From Sclerotiophoma versabilis (taxonomy: Eukaryota; Ascomycota; Dothideomycetes; Pleosporales; Didymellaceae), in NCBI GenBank assembly GCA_012274445.1, contig JAAROD010000081.1:1054001-1118000 (forward strand): a DNA stretch of 64,000 bases, given 5' to 3'. The notes under the pieces are model-generated. The model saw only the letters and a list, made by a program, of their open reading frames with translations. It was not told where the DNA came from and did not search any database. Shown piece after piece: positions 44,909 to 54,855 of the stretch. The first letter of the stretch is position 1. Each line of letters starts with the position of its first letter. The position numbers were made by a program, and so were the translations under genes.

Positions 44909-47617
44909 TCAAGCAAAATCATCATCATCGTCATCATCATTCCAGCCCAACGCATCATAAATCGAAGGCTCCTTAGCCTGCTTCGCTGGAGTTGCAAATG
45001 CGATTGGTGCCGTGCTTGCGTCCGAGACTGTTGGCTTGATAGGTGTAGCTGCAACGACTGGCGGTGGCGTGTCTCTATCGGTGGGCAATGGGCTACCCGC
45101 AGCCTTGACGGGAGTTTCAAAAATATTAGAGGTTGGGTGAGCATCTTCCGGGAAAAGTCGAGTCGAGCTCTTGACAGGGGTTGCGAAAATCGTTCTGCGA
45201 GCTGCCCCTGACGTGAAAACCCTCATGGTCGGCGCTTTGGAAGGTGTTTCGGCAACGCCTGGCTGCGCTAGCTCTCGGGCCGTTGCACTATGCTGAGTCG
45301 TACCTGGTACAACGGAGGACGGTTGGCGGACACCAGAGGATGGAATGCAGAAGTCGCCCAAGGGGCCTGCTTCAGTAGCAGTCTGCCTGACAAAGGGACT
45401 CTGATGGTAGTGGACTGGTGTTTGCTCAACTACGTTCTGTGTCCTTCGGCCCGCTCGAGGTGTTGCAGTGACCTGTATATCCTTCACAACCTTGCGCACA
45501 GGATTGGCAGGCTTTCTCGACCGATTTGCTGAACCGAGCCCACGCTTCTCGATCTCAGCCATGTAAGCACCGGCAGCCAGGTCACGGTTTGGCTTCTTGA
45601 GAGTAGCGATGGCCTCTTTGAGATCATCCTCCACGCGTGCTTTGTGCTTCAACTTCGCAGCGGCAGCAGCTGAAGTAGCCGTCAGATCCATCTCACGACC
45701 TTGAAGATGTCTCAGCTGCGACATGGATTGTCTGGCTCGTGAAGGGCTGCGCTTGAATGGTATTGCCGACAGCGGTGCCTCACTTGATTCTCGTTTGATG
45801 CTGTGCTGTCTTAGCAGTGCAGTGTCTGTAGCAGAGCGAGCTAAAGACGGCGTTCTTTTATCTCCTATCTTGCCAGTGGTGTCGGTAGCTACTCTTGCTA
45901 GTGACCGACGTGACTTCTTTGTCTCTGGTTCCTGGAAATCTCGGGACTTCTTGGAGGTGAGAGGCGGTCTCATGGCTTTACGTTTTGAGGACGCGATCGC
46001 AGGCCCGCCGAGCTTCTTGTTGATAGTAAAGGCCTGCTCCGGGAGTCTGCTCATATAGAAAGGGACGATTACTTCCACACAGAAACCATGCAGGCGGTCA
46101 TTACCACCCTTTCCACTCCCATCAGCATTGTCCTGTTGCTTCGCTGCTGTAGTGTCAAAGTCTAAGATACCGGCCTCCTCTGTAGCGTGCCATATGCTCA
46201 GTTTATCGAGTAAAAGATCTAATTGCAACGCAATATCATCGAGCTTCTTCTTACGCTTCTTTGGTTGCGTTTGGGAGTCGTCCTGTTGCTGGCTCTCGCT
46301 CCTCAGGGGTCCGTCTTCTACAGGTCCCTTATAGGTCGCCAGCGATTCGAGCGCAATAATCTCGAGCATAAGTATCAATTGCGCAAGTGTCTCGCGAACT
46401 CGCAAATCGCCAATCCTCCGCCTGATGCGCATTTCAATCGTTTCCTCACCGACGTTCTCAGCGCTTGGCATCTCGGACCTCCACCACTTCTTGATGAAGG
46501 CATCTTCCGAAGGATAGACACCGTCGCGATTGAGTTTCGTTTTCTTCTTAGACTTCTTAGCCTTGGGAGGTTTTGTAGTCGCTTCTTCGTCTGAGACAAT
46601 GCCCACAGGTATGTTCTTGATGATCGAAGGCAGTTTGTCGTAGTACTTCTTCTCACCAGCTTTTGGACTCAGCAGCATCGACCTAAGGAACGTAACGAGT
46701 TCATATGTGGATGGGGCACCTTCGTCAGGTGAAGTGAAAGTATTGCGTATTCGCGCTATGGGTCCTTTGGCGAAGTATGCTAGTGATGTCTTCGATGTGT
46801 AGACTGCGTCCAGATACTGTTGGACCAATGATTCGAGTTGTTCTTGAGCGGTTGGTACTTCTGCAACAGGCTCCTGGAGCGGTTCAGACGCAATCGCATC
46901 GTCCAGGTCGATCGGCGGTGGTATATTATGGATGTCATCTTGCCAGGGCTCTGGTTTTATCTGCACTGCCTCTACCGGCCGTCGAACCATCGACATCCTT
47001 GCACGTTTCACTGGCTGTGCGACTGGCTGTGTCTCCACTACAGCATGCTGCCACCATAATCCTCCAGCCTTGTGATTCGTGTTGATAGCCGTGGGCACAG
47101 GATATGCCGATATGATGGCTGAGTCCCAAAGCTCTGCAATATCCATCTCCTTCAACCATGGGGCAAGCTTACATATGCTGTATACCCGGGCCTGGACTCG
47201 CTCTATAGCATACAGCGTTCGTTCCGTCTCATACTGAGCGACAAGCACCTTGAGAGTCGCAACCTCTTGATCGCTATCCTCTCCATCGCTTTCCAAGACA
47301 TCGATACGTGCCGTGAAGAGGCCATTGGATGGGAATTGCTCGTCAGCGGTGGTGTCGAGGAAGGTAAGCGGTAGCTGAGCGCGACTGATAACTCGTATTG
47401 GCTTAAACGTAGCAGGTTTTTCGTATGGGGAGCCTGGGTACGATTTGATTGTGAAGGGTGTGGTGTAAGATGCGAGACCGCTGAGAGAGTCCCTCTTACG
47501 CTTCGAGGGCAACTGCGGTTTCGATTCGTCGCGCGTCGCGACAAGTCCAAGGATATGTACTGGTTTGTCTGGTACGGAACTGAACATTGTCTTCGTCTGC
47601 AATGCGTAGGTGGACAT
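44909..47617 (-). CDS. SLD3: DNA replication initiation regulator Sld3
   Basis: Single exon, 902 residues. The central part, about residues 260-560, matches the Sld3/Treslin domain that binds Cdc45: FIKKWWRSEMPSAE, ETIEMRIRRRIGDLRVRETL and AQLILMLEIIALESL, then a lysine-rich loop and ALQLDLLLDKLSIWH. Sld3 loads Cdc45 on Mcm2-7 at origins and, once phosphorylated by CDK, binds Dpb11. The C-terminal disordered part has minimal and full CDK sites (KRTPSLAR, FKRSPSRAR) as expected. Several ATP(V/I)K-type repeats (FATPVKS, FETPVKA, AATPIKP, FATPAKQ) run near the end, which is DDDDDDDF. An internal ATG at 47587 (MFSSVPDK) has the better start context and may be the true start. Confidence 0.9.
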   Translation of the reverse strand: MSTYALQTKTMFSSVPDKPVHILGLVATRDESKPQLPSKRKRDSLSGLASYTTPFTIKSYPGSPYEKPATFKPIRVISRAQLPLTFLDTTADEQFPSNGLFTARIDVLESDGEDSDQEVATLKVLVAQYETERTLYAIERVQARVYSICKLAPWLKEMDIAELWDSAIISAYPVPTAINTNHKAGGLWWQHAVVETQPVAQPVKRARMSMVRRPVEAVQIKPEPWQDDIHNIPPPIDLDDAIASEPLQEPVAEVPTAQEQLESLVQQYLDAVYTSKTSLAYFAKGPIARIRNTFTSPDEGAPSTYELVTFLRSMLLSPKAGEKKYYDKLPSIIKNIPVGIVSDEEATTKPPKAKKSKKKTKLNRDGVYPSEDAFIKKWWRSEMPSAENVGEETIEMRIRRRIGDLRVRETLAQLILMLEIIALESLATYKGPVEDGPLRSESQQQDDSQTQPKKRKKKLDDIALQLDLLLDKLSIWHATEEAGILDFDTTAAKQQDNADGSGKGGNDRLHGFCVEVIVPFYMSRLPEQAFTINKKLGGPAIASSKRKAMRPPLTSKKSRDFQEPETKKSRRSLARVATDTTGKIGDKRTPSLARSATDTALLRQHSIKRESSEAPLSAIPFKRSPSRARQSMSQLRHLQGREMDLTATSAAAAAKLKHKARVEDDLKEAIATLKKPNRDLAAGAYMAEIEKRGLGSANRSRKPANPVRKVVKDIQVTATPRAGRRTQNVVEQTPVHYHQSPFVRQTATEAGPLGDFCIPSSGVRQPSSVVPGTTQHSATARELAQPGVAETPSKAPTMRVFTSGAARRTIFATPVKSSTRLFPEDAHPTSNIFETPVKAAGSPLPTDRDTPPPVVAATPIKPTVSDASTAPIAFATPAKQAKEPSIYDALGWNDDDDDDDFA

Positions 47618-48118
47618 CGAAGCTGTGCATGGCGGCCTCGAGTGTGGAATTTACCGAAAACTCACTGTTGATACTCGAGACGTTGCCCACATCAGTCGTA
47701 ACGCGTTTGTCGCGAAATCGCGGAGGTTCGTGCTCGCGCTAGTGCGTCATTGCATGACCTTCAATCTTCATTCGCTCAACTCCGCATTTCGACTTCAGGG
47801 TATCTCTCTTATTTCCGTACACATGCAACAGTACTGTATGCCACTTATGTTGGATAGAGTCGTGAGGGTACAAGTGCCTGTTGGGCTTCAGAAAGACTAG
47901 ACACACCTGAGGAGCTCATGCATCTTCGAACTGAGATCATGACAGATCGGTACAGTAGGGTATACAACTCGATCCCCTACCAAACTATCAGGGTTTAGTC
48001 TGGCAGTAATTTGGAAATGTCGATTAGCGATTATGGCGTCATTGAAAAGGAAGAGTAACAGTGTCTCTCATCCGTCGCTCTTGACACTCTGTTCGTCTAT
48101 CAATCAGGTCTGTTCACG
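47618..48118. other. Divergent promoter region SLD3/MRJP-like gene
   Basis: 500 bases between head-to-head genes; no ORF of note. Confidence 0.5.
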
Positions 48119-49436
48119 ATGGCGAGATATCTCACGCTCTGCATCGGTATCTTCACTAGCCGCTGTTTAGCACAAACATACTTTGATACACCGCCTGGTG
48201 GTTTTCGTCCATTTGGTCCGGGATACACCAAGGGTGCCTACCCTCGAGACTTCAATGTAGTTGGTCAGGAACTGGAGGCTATCCACGACAGCCAAAGGCC
48301 TTCAACTGGACTCGCCGTAGACAAAGAACACAGATTATATCTGACGTACCCGAGAAACGCAAGCCCAACACCAAGCAACGTGGTCATCTGCACATTGGTC
48401 AACAATGAAGAGCCATGGCCAAATGCTGCAATGCAGAACTGTACTGTGGATCAAGATCCGAGCACGTGCTTCATCAACGTCCAGAACATCGTCCTAGACG
48501 GCGTGGACCAGCTTTGGGTTGTAGATAGCGGCATTCCATATGGATCGCCTTCAGGTTCAGACGCAAAGTATGGGGGCGCAAAGCTAATGGCTTTCAACGC
48601 AACGACCAGCAGTCTCATTCGCACCTATATCATCCCGCAAGAATTATTAGCGCACGGCATGAATATGAATGACCTACGGCTGAACATTACACTTGGCTAT
48701 GCGTTCGTGACAGACGCCAGTAGAAATAGTTCACTTGTAGCAATCAATCTTAACGACGGAAGCGGAGTCCGCAGATTGTTCAACGAAAGTGTGGTTAGGG
48801 CCGACGAGAACTACGTCGGATCGTATGATGGCGAGCTTATCTACAGCTGGAATGGTACGCAGCGGAACCACATTACTACGGCCGCAGACGGTATCGCCTT
48901 AGGTGAGAAGTCTCTGTTGTCTTGCAAGATATGCTTCCCTAACAATGGCTCTAGCGTCAGGCAACTTCTATTGGGGTGTCCTCGCCTCCCGTCGATTCTA
49001 CTACATTTCCCAAGAAGTCCTTGTCGACAGAAACAAAACAGACGCTGAGGTTCTTGCCGCAGTCCAGAATCCAGGACAATGCGCTTCCGAGCAAGCCGGC
49101 TTCACTGCTGATGATAAAGGTCGTGTCTACATCGCTGCAAGCGAACAAAACGCCATTTACTATGTCGACACCCTAGAATCACAGACCAACATGATCGTCA
49201 ACGGACGTGCGCTGGGTGGCTCTGGTCTCATTCCGGCAAATGACTATGTGTTGAATACACTTGTACGAAATGCTATGATTCAGCATGCAGATAGCATGGC
49301 GATCCTCGATGGCTGGCTGTACTTCAATACCAATCAGCTTACGATGGGGCCTCCGTACCAGTACAACAACGTTGATAAGCGGAAGGGACCGTTCCGGAGC
49401 TTTCGGGTCTGGATTGGACGGGGGCCAGCTGTTTAG
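48119..49436 (+). CDS. Secreted major royal jelly/yellow-family protein
   Basis: Exons 48119-48902 and 48955-49436 give 421 residues. It begins with a signal peptide (MARYLTLCIGIFTSRCLAQ). The body reads as a six-bladed beta-propeller of the MRJP/yellow family: RPSTGLAVDKEHRLYLTYPR, LDGVDQLWVVDSG, LNDLRLN-type and YAFVTDASRNSSLVAINL, ASGNFYWGVLASRRFYYI, RVYIAASEQNAIYYVD and MAILDGWLYFNTNQL. Family members in insects act in melanin formation and nutrition; in fungi their role is not known. At least six N-glycosylation sites fit export. All motifs are complete, so it should be expressed as a secreted protein. The last residues (WIGRGPAV) are slightly irregular; an extra 3' exon is possible. Confidence 0.88.
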
Positions 49437-50791
49437 ACCGCAGTACTGTGTTTGCAGTTCTTGTCTGAGAGCAGGAAAGAGTGACTGATGATGTTCGCCT
49501 TTAGTCATGCATATGCATGATACGAAAAAATGGTTGACATTGTTTGACTTTCATCTTGTTGTGCAGACTTCAACCACCAACTTTGCGTATACAGGTACCC
49601 TCTTCCCATTGAATTCCAATTCGGCTTCAAACCCTATCGAAACTGTTTTTTGCAACATCCGAGAAAGCTTAAGGGTTGTGCACTTGTGTCAAGGTCTCGT
49701 TGCGATGCATGCGGCGTTGACAGGCAAGATCATAACGTTAAAGTCCGCCGCTGAAGACTGTTCCCTACAGGCACTCACTTCATACGAAAACCCGTTTTCG
49801 TCTTGGCTACTTGTAATACTTTTTTTTCCTTCATGGCATCTAAATTGTGAATATGTGGTTATGCAACATCATAGACGTATTTGGAGCAACTTTCATCTTG
49901 ACTTATCGGCTTCTTTGCTCGGCACAAGGCTTTTACAGTAAGTTCACAAATATCCGTGCTTTGCCTCAGGTCTGGTTAGTGAGCGCAGAATATAGTTACA
50001 ATCGTACGCTGGTGGCGGCGCTTCATCGAAGGTTCAAGGACGCGCTAAACGAAGCAATTTCTGTGCACAATCTAGGACTACGTTAATAAGATGCATCCTG
50101 CTAATCTAGTTCTAGGGTCTTGATCTTTAAATCTTCGAATAATTGTTTTTGAGGTCTATTGGAGCTCGGGCGGAGGCGGTTTTTGTCTGTAACATTTTGT
50201 TTGTACCTATTAAACCATAACATATGCGCCTCTATAAGCGGAAGTCTGCAAATATATGGAATTGAACTGCCGGATGACCACATGCCAAATTTCCAAGAAA
50301 CAATGCGATACTTCTCTCGAAAATTGAAGATTATGTTCGCTGCTCGTTGTACCATTTGTGCGTGGTGGTAGAGTCTTAAGAAGGGGGAACGGTGGGATGT
50401 AAGGCCACGATCGTTCAGAGACTATTGCTCAGGTTTACCACCTTCAAAATGACCAGGCCCGGACTTTAAGAAATTAGAAGGGTGGTTCAATATTCTATCT
50501 TAGGGTCATCTAGGCGGCAAAGATGCCAAAAATACAGATAAGTCGATGTTTGGAACCAGCAACAATTGCTAACCGGAACCACAGGTCTCATCTTCACTTA
50601 CCATGGGTTCCGCCTTTACTAACCGTGTAATAGTAAGGTACACTGTAGAGTCGCCTATTTGAATCGCAAGAATTGCAAGCGCAGCAATCAAATCTCATCT
50701 TTCTATTATTCTTTCTATTTCGCTTTTCGTCATCACTTCCTTTCAAGACTAAGTCATCACACTTGCGCAAACCCCTTCATAACCAGCTATC
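49437..50791. other. Intergenic region
   Basis: About 1.35 kb, more AT-rich in parts than its surroundings. The ORF 49507-49941 has no similarity I recognise and no promoter-like context. No gene supported. Confidence 0.45.
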
Positions 50792-52033
50792 ATGTTCAAT
50801 CGTCGTAAAGAAATCCGTACAGATGATTCTGTGAAACCTGCAACATCGACCACAGATTCGCTGCGTAATCTGATGATCAACAACTGGAATGCCGGGCACT
50901 ACATCTTCAGCAACTTGGAGCTGGAGAAGGCAAGACCAGAGTATATTCTTAGCCAAATGCTCTCCACTAAGTCCACCATCTCTACTGGTTTTTCTATTGC
51001 GAAGACGAAACAGCACGCTCAAGACGAAGTTTCGCTTCAAGCCTTCTCCTCCATTGGTGCTGTACAGTGTGGTACGATTTACGCACTCAAAGGCACTACT
51101 GCAGTCATCAAGCTTCCAAATTCCCCAGAACAGTCACAAAGTCTTTTCAATGACTTAAGAAACCATAAGATCGTGCATGATGCTTTTCAAGGGGTATCGG
51201 TTGCACTTCGTTGTCACGTTCACGTCCCTACGCTCAAAATGTGGGTCAGCCCCAAGAGCGATCACTTTTGGAGCACAAACGCTGCACTATTCCGTCAAGA
51301 TGTTCAAGTACCGGATTACGGCTTGATGTCTGAGCGCATCTATCCACTTCAATATACTGTCCGCTCAGCGCTAGTAGACACCTTCGCACCAAAAGATATT
51401 AAAGATCGCAAACATGACTTCCTGGGCATGTCGAAGAACAAAGACTGTTTGATCCGCTTATACCTTGGACGCCGAAACAATGACTCCCCTCCTACTCAAG
51501 CTGAAAAGTTCCATTTGCGCAACTTCCCTCTTCACGTCAACGAGATGGAACGATTGAAGCTCGACACAACCTACTATGCCAAACTCATGGCAAAAGCGCT
51601 CGCAATTCTGCATTGGCACGCCGGTCTGGATGCGAACGATGTCGAGTTCGTCTTTGGTAGTTCGCCTACGTTCAGCACACAGCCCACAGCCCAGGATATT
51701 CAAGACACGGATATGGGTTCTGCTGCCGCCATTTTTTCTTCGGACTTCCAACATCGCACCGTTTCCATTTCGCTTCTAGACTTCAACAGGTGCCAGTCAT
51801 TCACGCAGGATCAGGCAGGTCTAAAGAAACTTGTCGACGGTTTCTACTGGAACGATCCGTACTACCCGCGTCCAGCATCCACCACATCCAAGGACAAGGA
51901 CCTATGGAAAGTTTTCTCGAAGCAATACCTCGATATCAGCGCAGAGTTCGTGAAACACGGAATGCCGAAGGATTTCATTAAGGCAGTGGAAGAGAGAGGG
52001 AAGAGACGCTCCGGCAATAACCTTTTTGGTTGA
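50792..52033 (+). CDS. DUF3669-domain protein
   Basis: Single exon, 413 residues. The C-terminal half carries the DUF3669 pattern: CLIRLYLGRR, NFPLHVNEMERL, YYAKLMAKALAILHWHAGLDANDVEFVFGS, SISLLDFNRCQ and NDPYYPRP. Here LLDFN takes the place of the usual LWLLDFN, and the Asn-Asp-Pro-Tyr element is intact. The arrangement HWHAG...DVEFV...DFN suggests a relationship to protein-kinase-like folds (DFG-like LLDFN), but this is my inference. The N-terminal 100 residues are polar and family-variable. The function is unknown; members are numerous and expanded in ascomycetes. Confidence 0.85.
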   Translation: MFNRRKEIRTDDSVKPATSTTDSLRNLMINNWNAGHYIFSNLELEKARPEYILSQMLSTKSTISTGFSIAKTKQHAQDEVSLQAFSSIGAVQCGTIYALKGTTAVIKLPNSPEQSQSLFNDLRNHKIVHDAFQGVSVALRCHVHVPTLKMWVSPKSDHFWSTNAALFRQDVQVPDYGLMSERIYPLQYTVRSALVDTFAPKDIKDRKHDFLGMSKNKDCLIRLYLGRRNNDSPPTQAEKFHLRNFPLHVNEMERLKLDTTYYAKLMAKALAILHWHAGLDANDVEFVFGSSPTFSTQPTAQDIQDTDMGSAAAIFSSDFQHRTVSISLLDFNRCQSFTQDQAGLKKLVDGFYWNDPYYPRPASTTSKDKDLWKVFSKQYLDISAEFVKHGMPKDFIKAVEERGKRRSGNNLFG

Positions 52034-52337
52034 TCAACAAACAGCAGATAGAACGCTTGAGGTGTACCTCATCAAGGAAAAGACTTCTCCATCCAAGATG
52101 GAAGGCGTCGGTACCGTACATCTAGTGGAACGACTATGAATTTAGACAAAGCACAAATTTGGCTGGTAGTGGGAAGGACATACTGGGAAGACCAGGAAGT
52201 ATCTAACACCAATGAAAAGTAGCTCAGTATAAAGACATGAAATTTCTAGAAACGCATATTTCGCATTGTAATTACTGCTCTCACTACGCGAAAACTGGGC
52301 ATTCTGTAGTCTCCAAGTCATACCACCCGTCATCAGG
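52034..52337. other. Intergenic stretch after the DUF3669 gene
   Basis: About 300 bases; likely 3' untranslated regions of two convergent transcripts. Confidence 0.4.
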
Positions 52338-52541
52338 CTAAGCCGCACCTGCAGCCGCGGCCACAATTCCATTCATCCGATTTCGTTTCTTCTTCTGCTC
52401 CTTCTTCCACTGTTTCCTTCTGTACTGTTCGGCTGCATAATGATTGTGTTGTGAGCTACCGTGGGTACTCGAGTTGGCATGCGAACAGTGGCCAGCATAG
52501 TGTGGCTCCTCGTAGTGCATGTTCGATCCGCCTTGGCCCAT
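52338..52541 (-). CDS. Possible small protein
   Basis: Single ORF of 67 residues. It has a His/Ser/Asn-rich start (GQGGSNMHYEEPHYAGHC), then a strongly basic stretch (QYRRKQWKKEQKKKRNR), then an Ala-rich end (GIVAAAAGAA). The sequence is ordered in a way that random ORFs usually are not, and the ATG has a purine at -3. No similarity recognised; it may also be chance. Confidence 0.4.
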   Translation of the reverse strand: MGQGGSNMHYEEPHYAGHCSHANSSTHGSSQHNHYAAEQYRRKQWKKEQKKKRNRMNGIVAAAAGAA

Positions 52542-54855
52542 AGTCGAGAAGTGAAGGCTTAGCTATTAGAGGGTTCTGGCTAATGCGATGGGTGTTCGCT
52601 TTGATACTTGGTTGAGATGGTCGATGAAGAAAACGTGTATGTGGAAGATGTGTAGAATTTGTTTGCGTTGTACGATGTCGACTATCACTTCATCTTTGAG
52701 CACCTATATACCTACAGTTCTGTCGTCAAAGCCTCCTCGCATTGTCAGCTCGAAGGTAGCTCTGAGCGTAGTTTGTGGCATTTCAGGTGTTGAGACGGAG
52801 TCCCTTATCACCGACCGACCGTGTTAGGAACACAGCCGCTCGATCTGCGGAAGGCGCAGTTGACGTGCTTGTAAGCCGCAGTACATGTGTTTAACAACAC
52901 GTCACGTCAACTATTGGCAGGGACTGTTTGTTGCCTGACTTTCAAAGCACCTTTGGAACTGAGCAAAGACTGGACAAGAATTACGGAGTATTATCTCTGA
53001 GAATCTCTGGACATGGTGCATGAGAAGAATGCTGACGTCACGATCGCCAAAACCACCTAATGAAAGCAATGACTATACTAGGTTAATTATAGAATGCGGT
53101 ATAATGCTTTCTGGAGAAGCTTTAGAGCTATGTATGTACGCCTTGACCTGAACCCTATGCCGGGAGGCAATGCAATAAGTACAAACCCAACTTGTAGGCA
53201 CAAACTTATTCGATTTACACCTTACCTGGAACACTTCAACCCTCTACTTAGTCTCCGAGTACAGAGTCAGCGTACGTACTCGAACAACCATCACAATAAG
53301 ACAGTGAGCGCGACAAAATTTCGCTCACTGTGACACCTCCTTGCACCTCTTATGACTTCCGAGCCTGAGCCGCACGCAATCCCCTCGGAGCGGGCACCGG
53401 CACCGAGTCCCATATCGGCGCAGTGGGCAGCTCTCCGTACACCTTGCACCAACATGTCCCGATGACTCAGGGCTAGCAGTAGCGCTTCATCAAATCTACC
53501 CATCTAAAGCACGGCTGCCATCGCAACTGTTGAGCTCTGATCCTGGATACCACGGTGATAGCCTACGAGCAGCTGCGGGTTGCTCCGCGGACGGGTTTGA
53601 ATGCACTACCGGTATGACCGTTTAAACCTTGAAGTTCGGGCCCATGTTTGTATAGTGGAAATTTGTGTCCGGTTAACGTTGAGAAAGGAGAGACTTGCTT
53701 TACTGGCTTGTCTGCTACTTTGCGACGGTGCGCTGCGCTGCGCAACCGCGCGTCGTGTACCTGCATTAGCATCCATTCACATAACGGCACCACACTCAAC
53801 TGCGCTGCCGCTAAGATACTGGAGCCAAAAACCCTCGTATCGACCTCGAGGTGCGATAGGCGAGCCTTGCTAGCCATCTGCAGCAAAGCCCACCTTCAAA
53901 ACAAGAAGGTGTAGGTAACCTAGCTGGTCGCTTTTGTGATTCAACGCTCTTACAGACCGACTCTGATTGGTTCTCTGGTAGAGCTCAGCTCAAGAGATGC
54001 TTCTTCTCGGGACGTTGGCTCGGTGAATTGATCGCTGCAGGGCGCAGGGGCACGCTGCATGCCGTGTTGGATACGGAGGCGGACGGATGGGAAAACAACC
54101 GTGTGGCAAGCAGCCACAAACGGTGCGTCAGTGAGCCTAGTTGGAATGAGAAAAAACAATGGCTGGGCAGGGAAGGTAGACAGAAACTGGTGTATCGAGC
54201 ACGCAAGCTGCAATATGAAAGGGGTAAAGTTGGTCGCACAGTACGCGCAATGCTCGATGACTCGAGACATTACATTACGAAGAGAGGACGGAAGAGGTAG
54301 TAACTAGGCAATGATTGCCGTTTTGTGTTGCGTGTACGCATCGACCCTACTCTAGGACGAGAGATGCGTGACACTGCTCCTTCTACAGATCCTGAGCCTC
54401 CTAGCCAGATAAGCTGGCGATGCCATTAAGAAAACGAAGGGCTAGAAATCAAAGTCCTGTTCCAGAGACCATTATGAGATATGAGACAGATCCAGCCCAT
54501 AACAATATACGTTGAGAAAGTTCGTGATTGGGTCAAAACCTTGCGTTCGTCCCATGTTGCTGCTCCTTGTGATGCAACGCCTGCGCCGTGTACAAGGAGA
54601 AAGATCATACAACGGCCAATATTAGTATTAGTGGCATGAGTCGTAGCCAGTAAACACCGTAGTGCATGGCCGACGCAGTATCGGTATTGAATGGAAACAA
54701 TGAAAAGAGAAAGATAGTACGATGCGAATGCTTGGCTTCCACATGGCCTCCACATCGTTGGTCCAGCACCCTGGACGGGTATTTAAAATAATGGAACGAA
54801 GAGAACCAAGCGCAAGCAATAAAAGGGTATAGCGCTTGCGCAAGGAAGTCAACGT
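52542..54855. other. Long intergenic region
   Basis: About 2.3 kb with no convincing gene. Small ORFs on both strands (e.g. 53563-53886, 53950-54270) have no splice partners or similarity. The last 500 bases probably include the 3' untranslated region of the homeobox gene. Confidence 0.5.

Noticed and set aside
49507..49941. 144-codon ORF between the MRJP-like and DUF3669 genes
   Set aside because: No recognisable motif; AT-rich surroundings; starts without supporting context.
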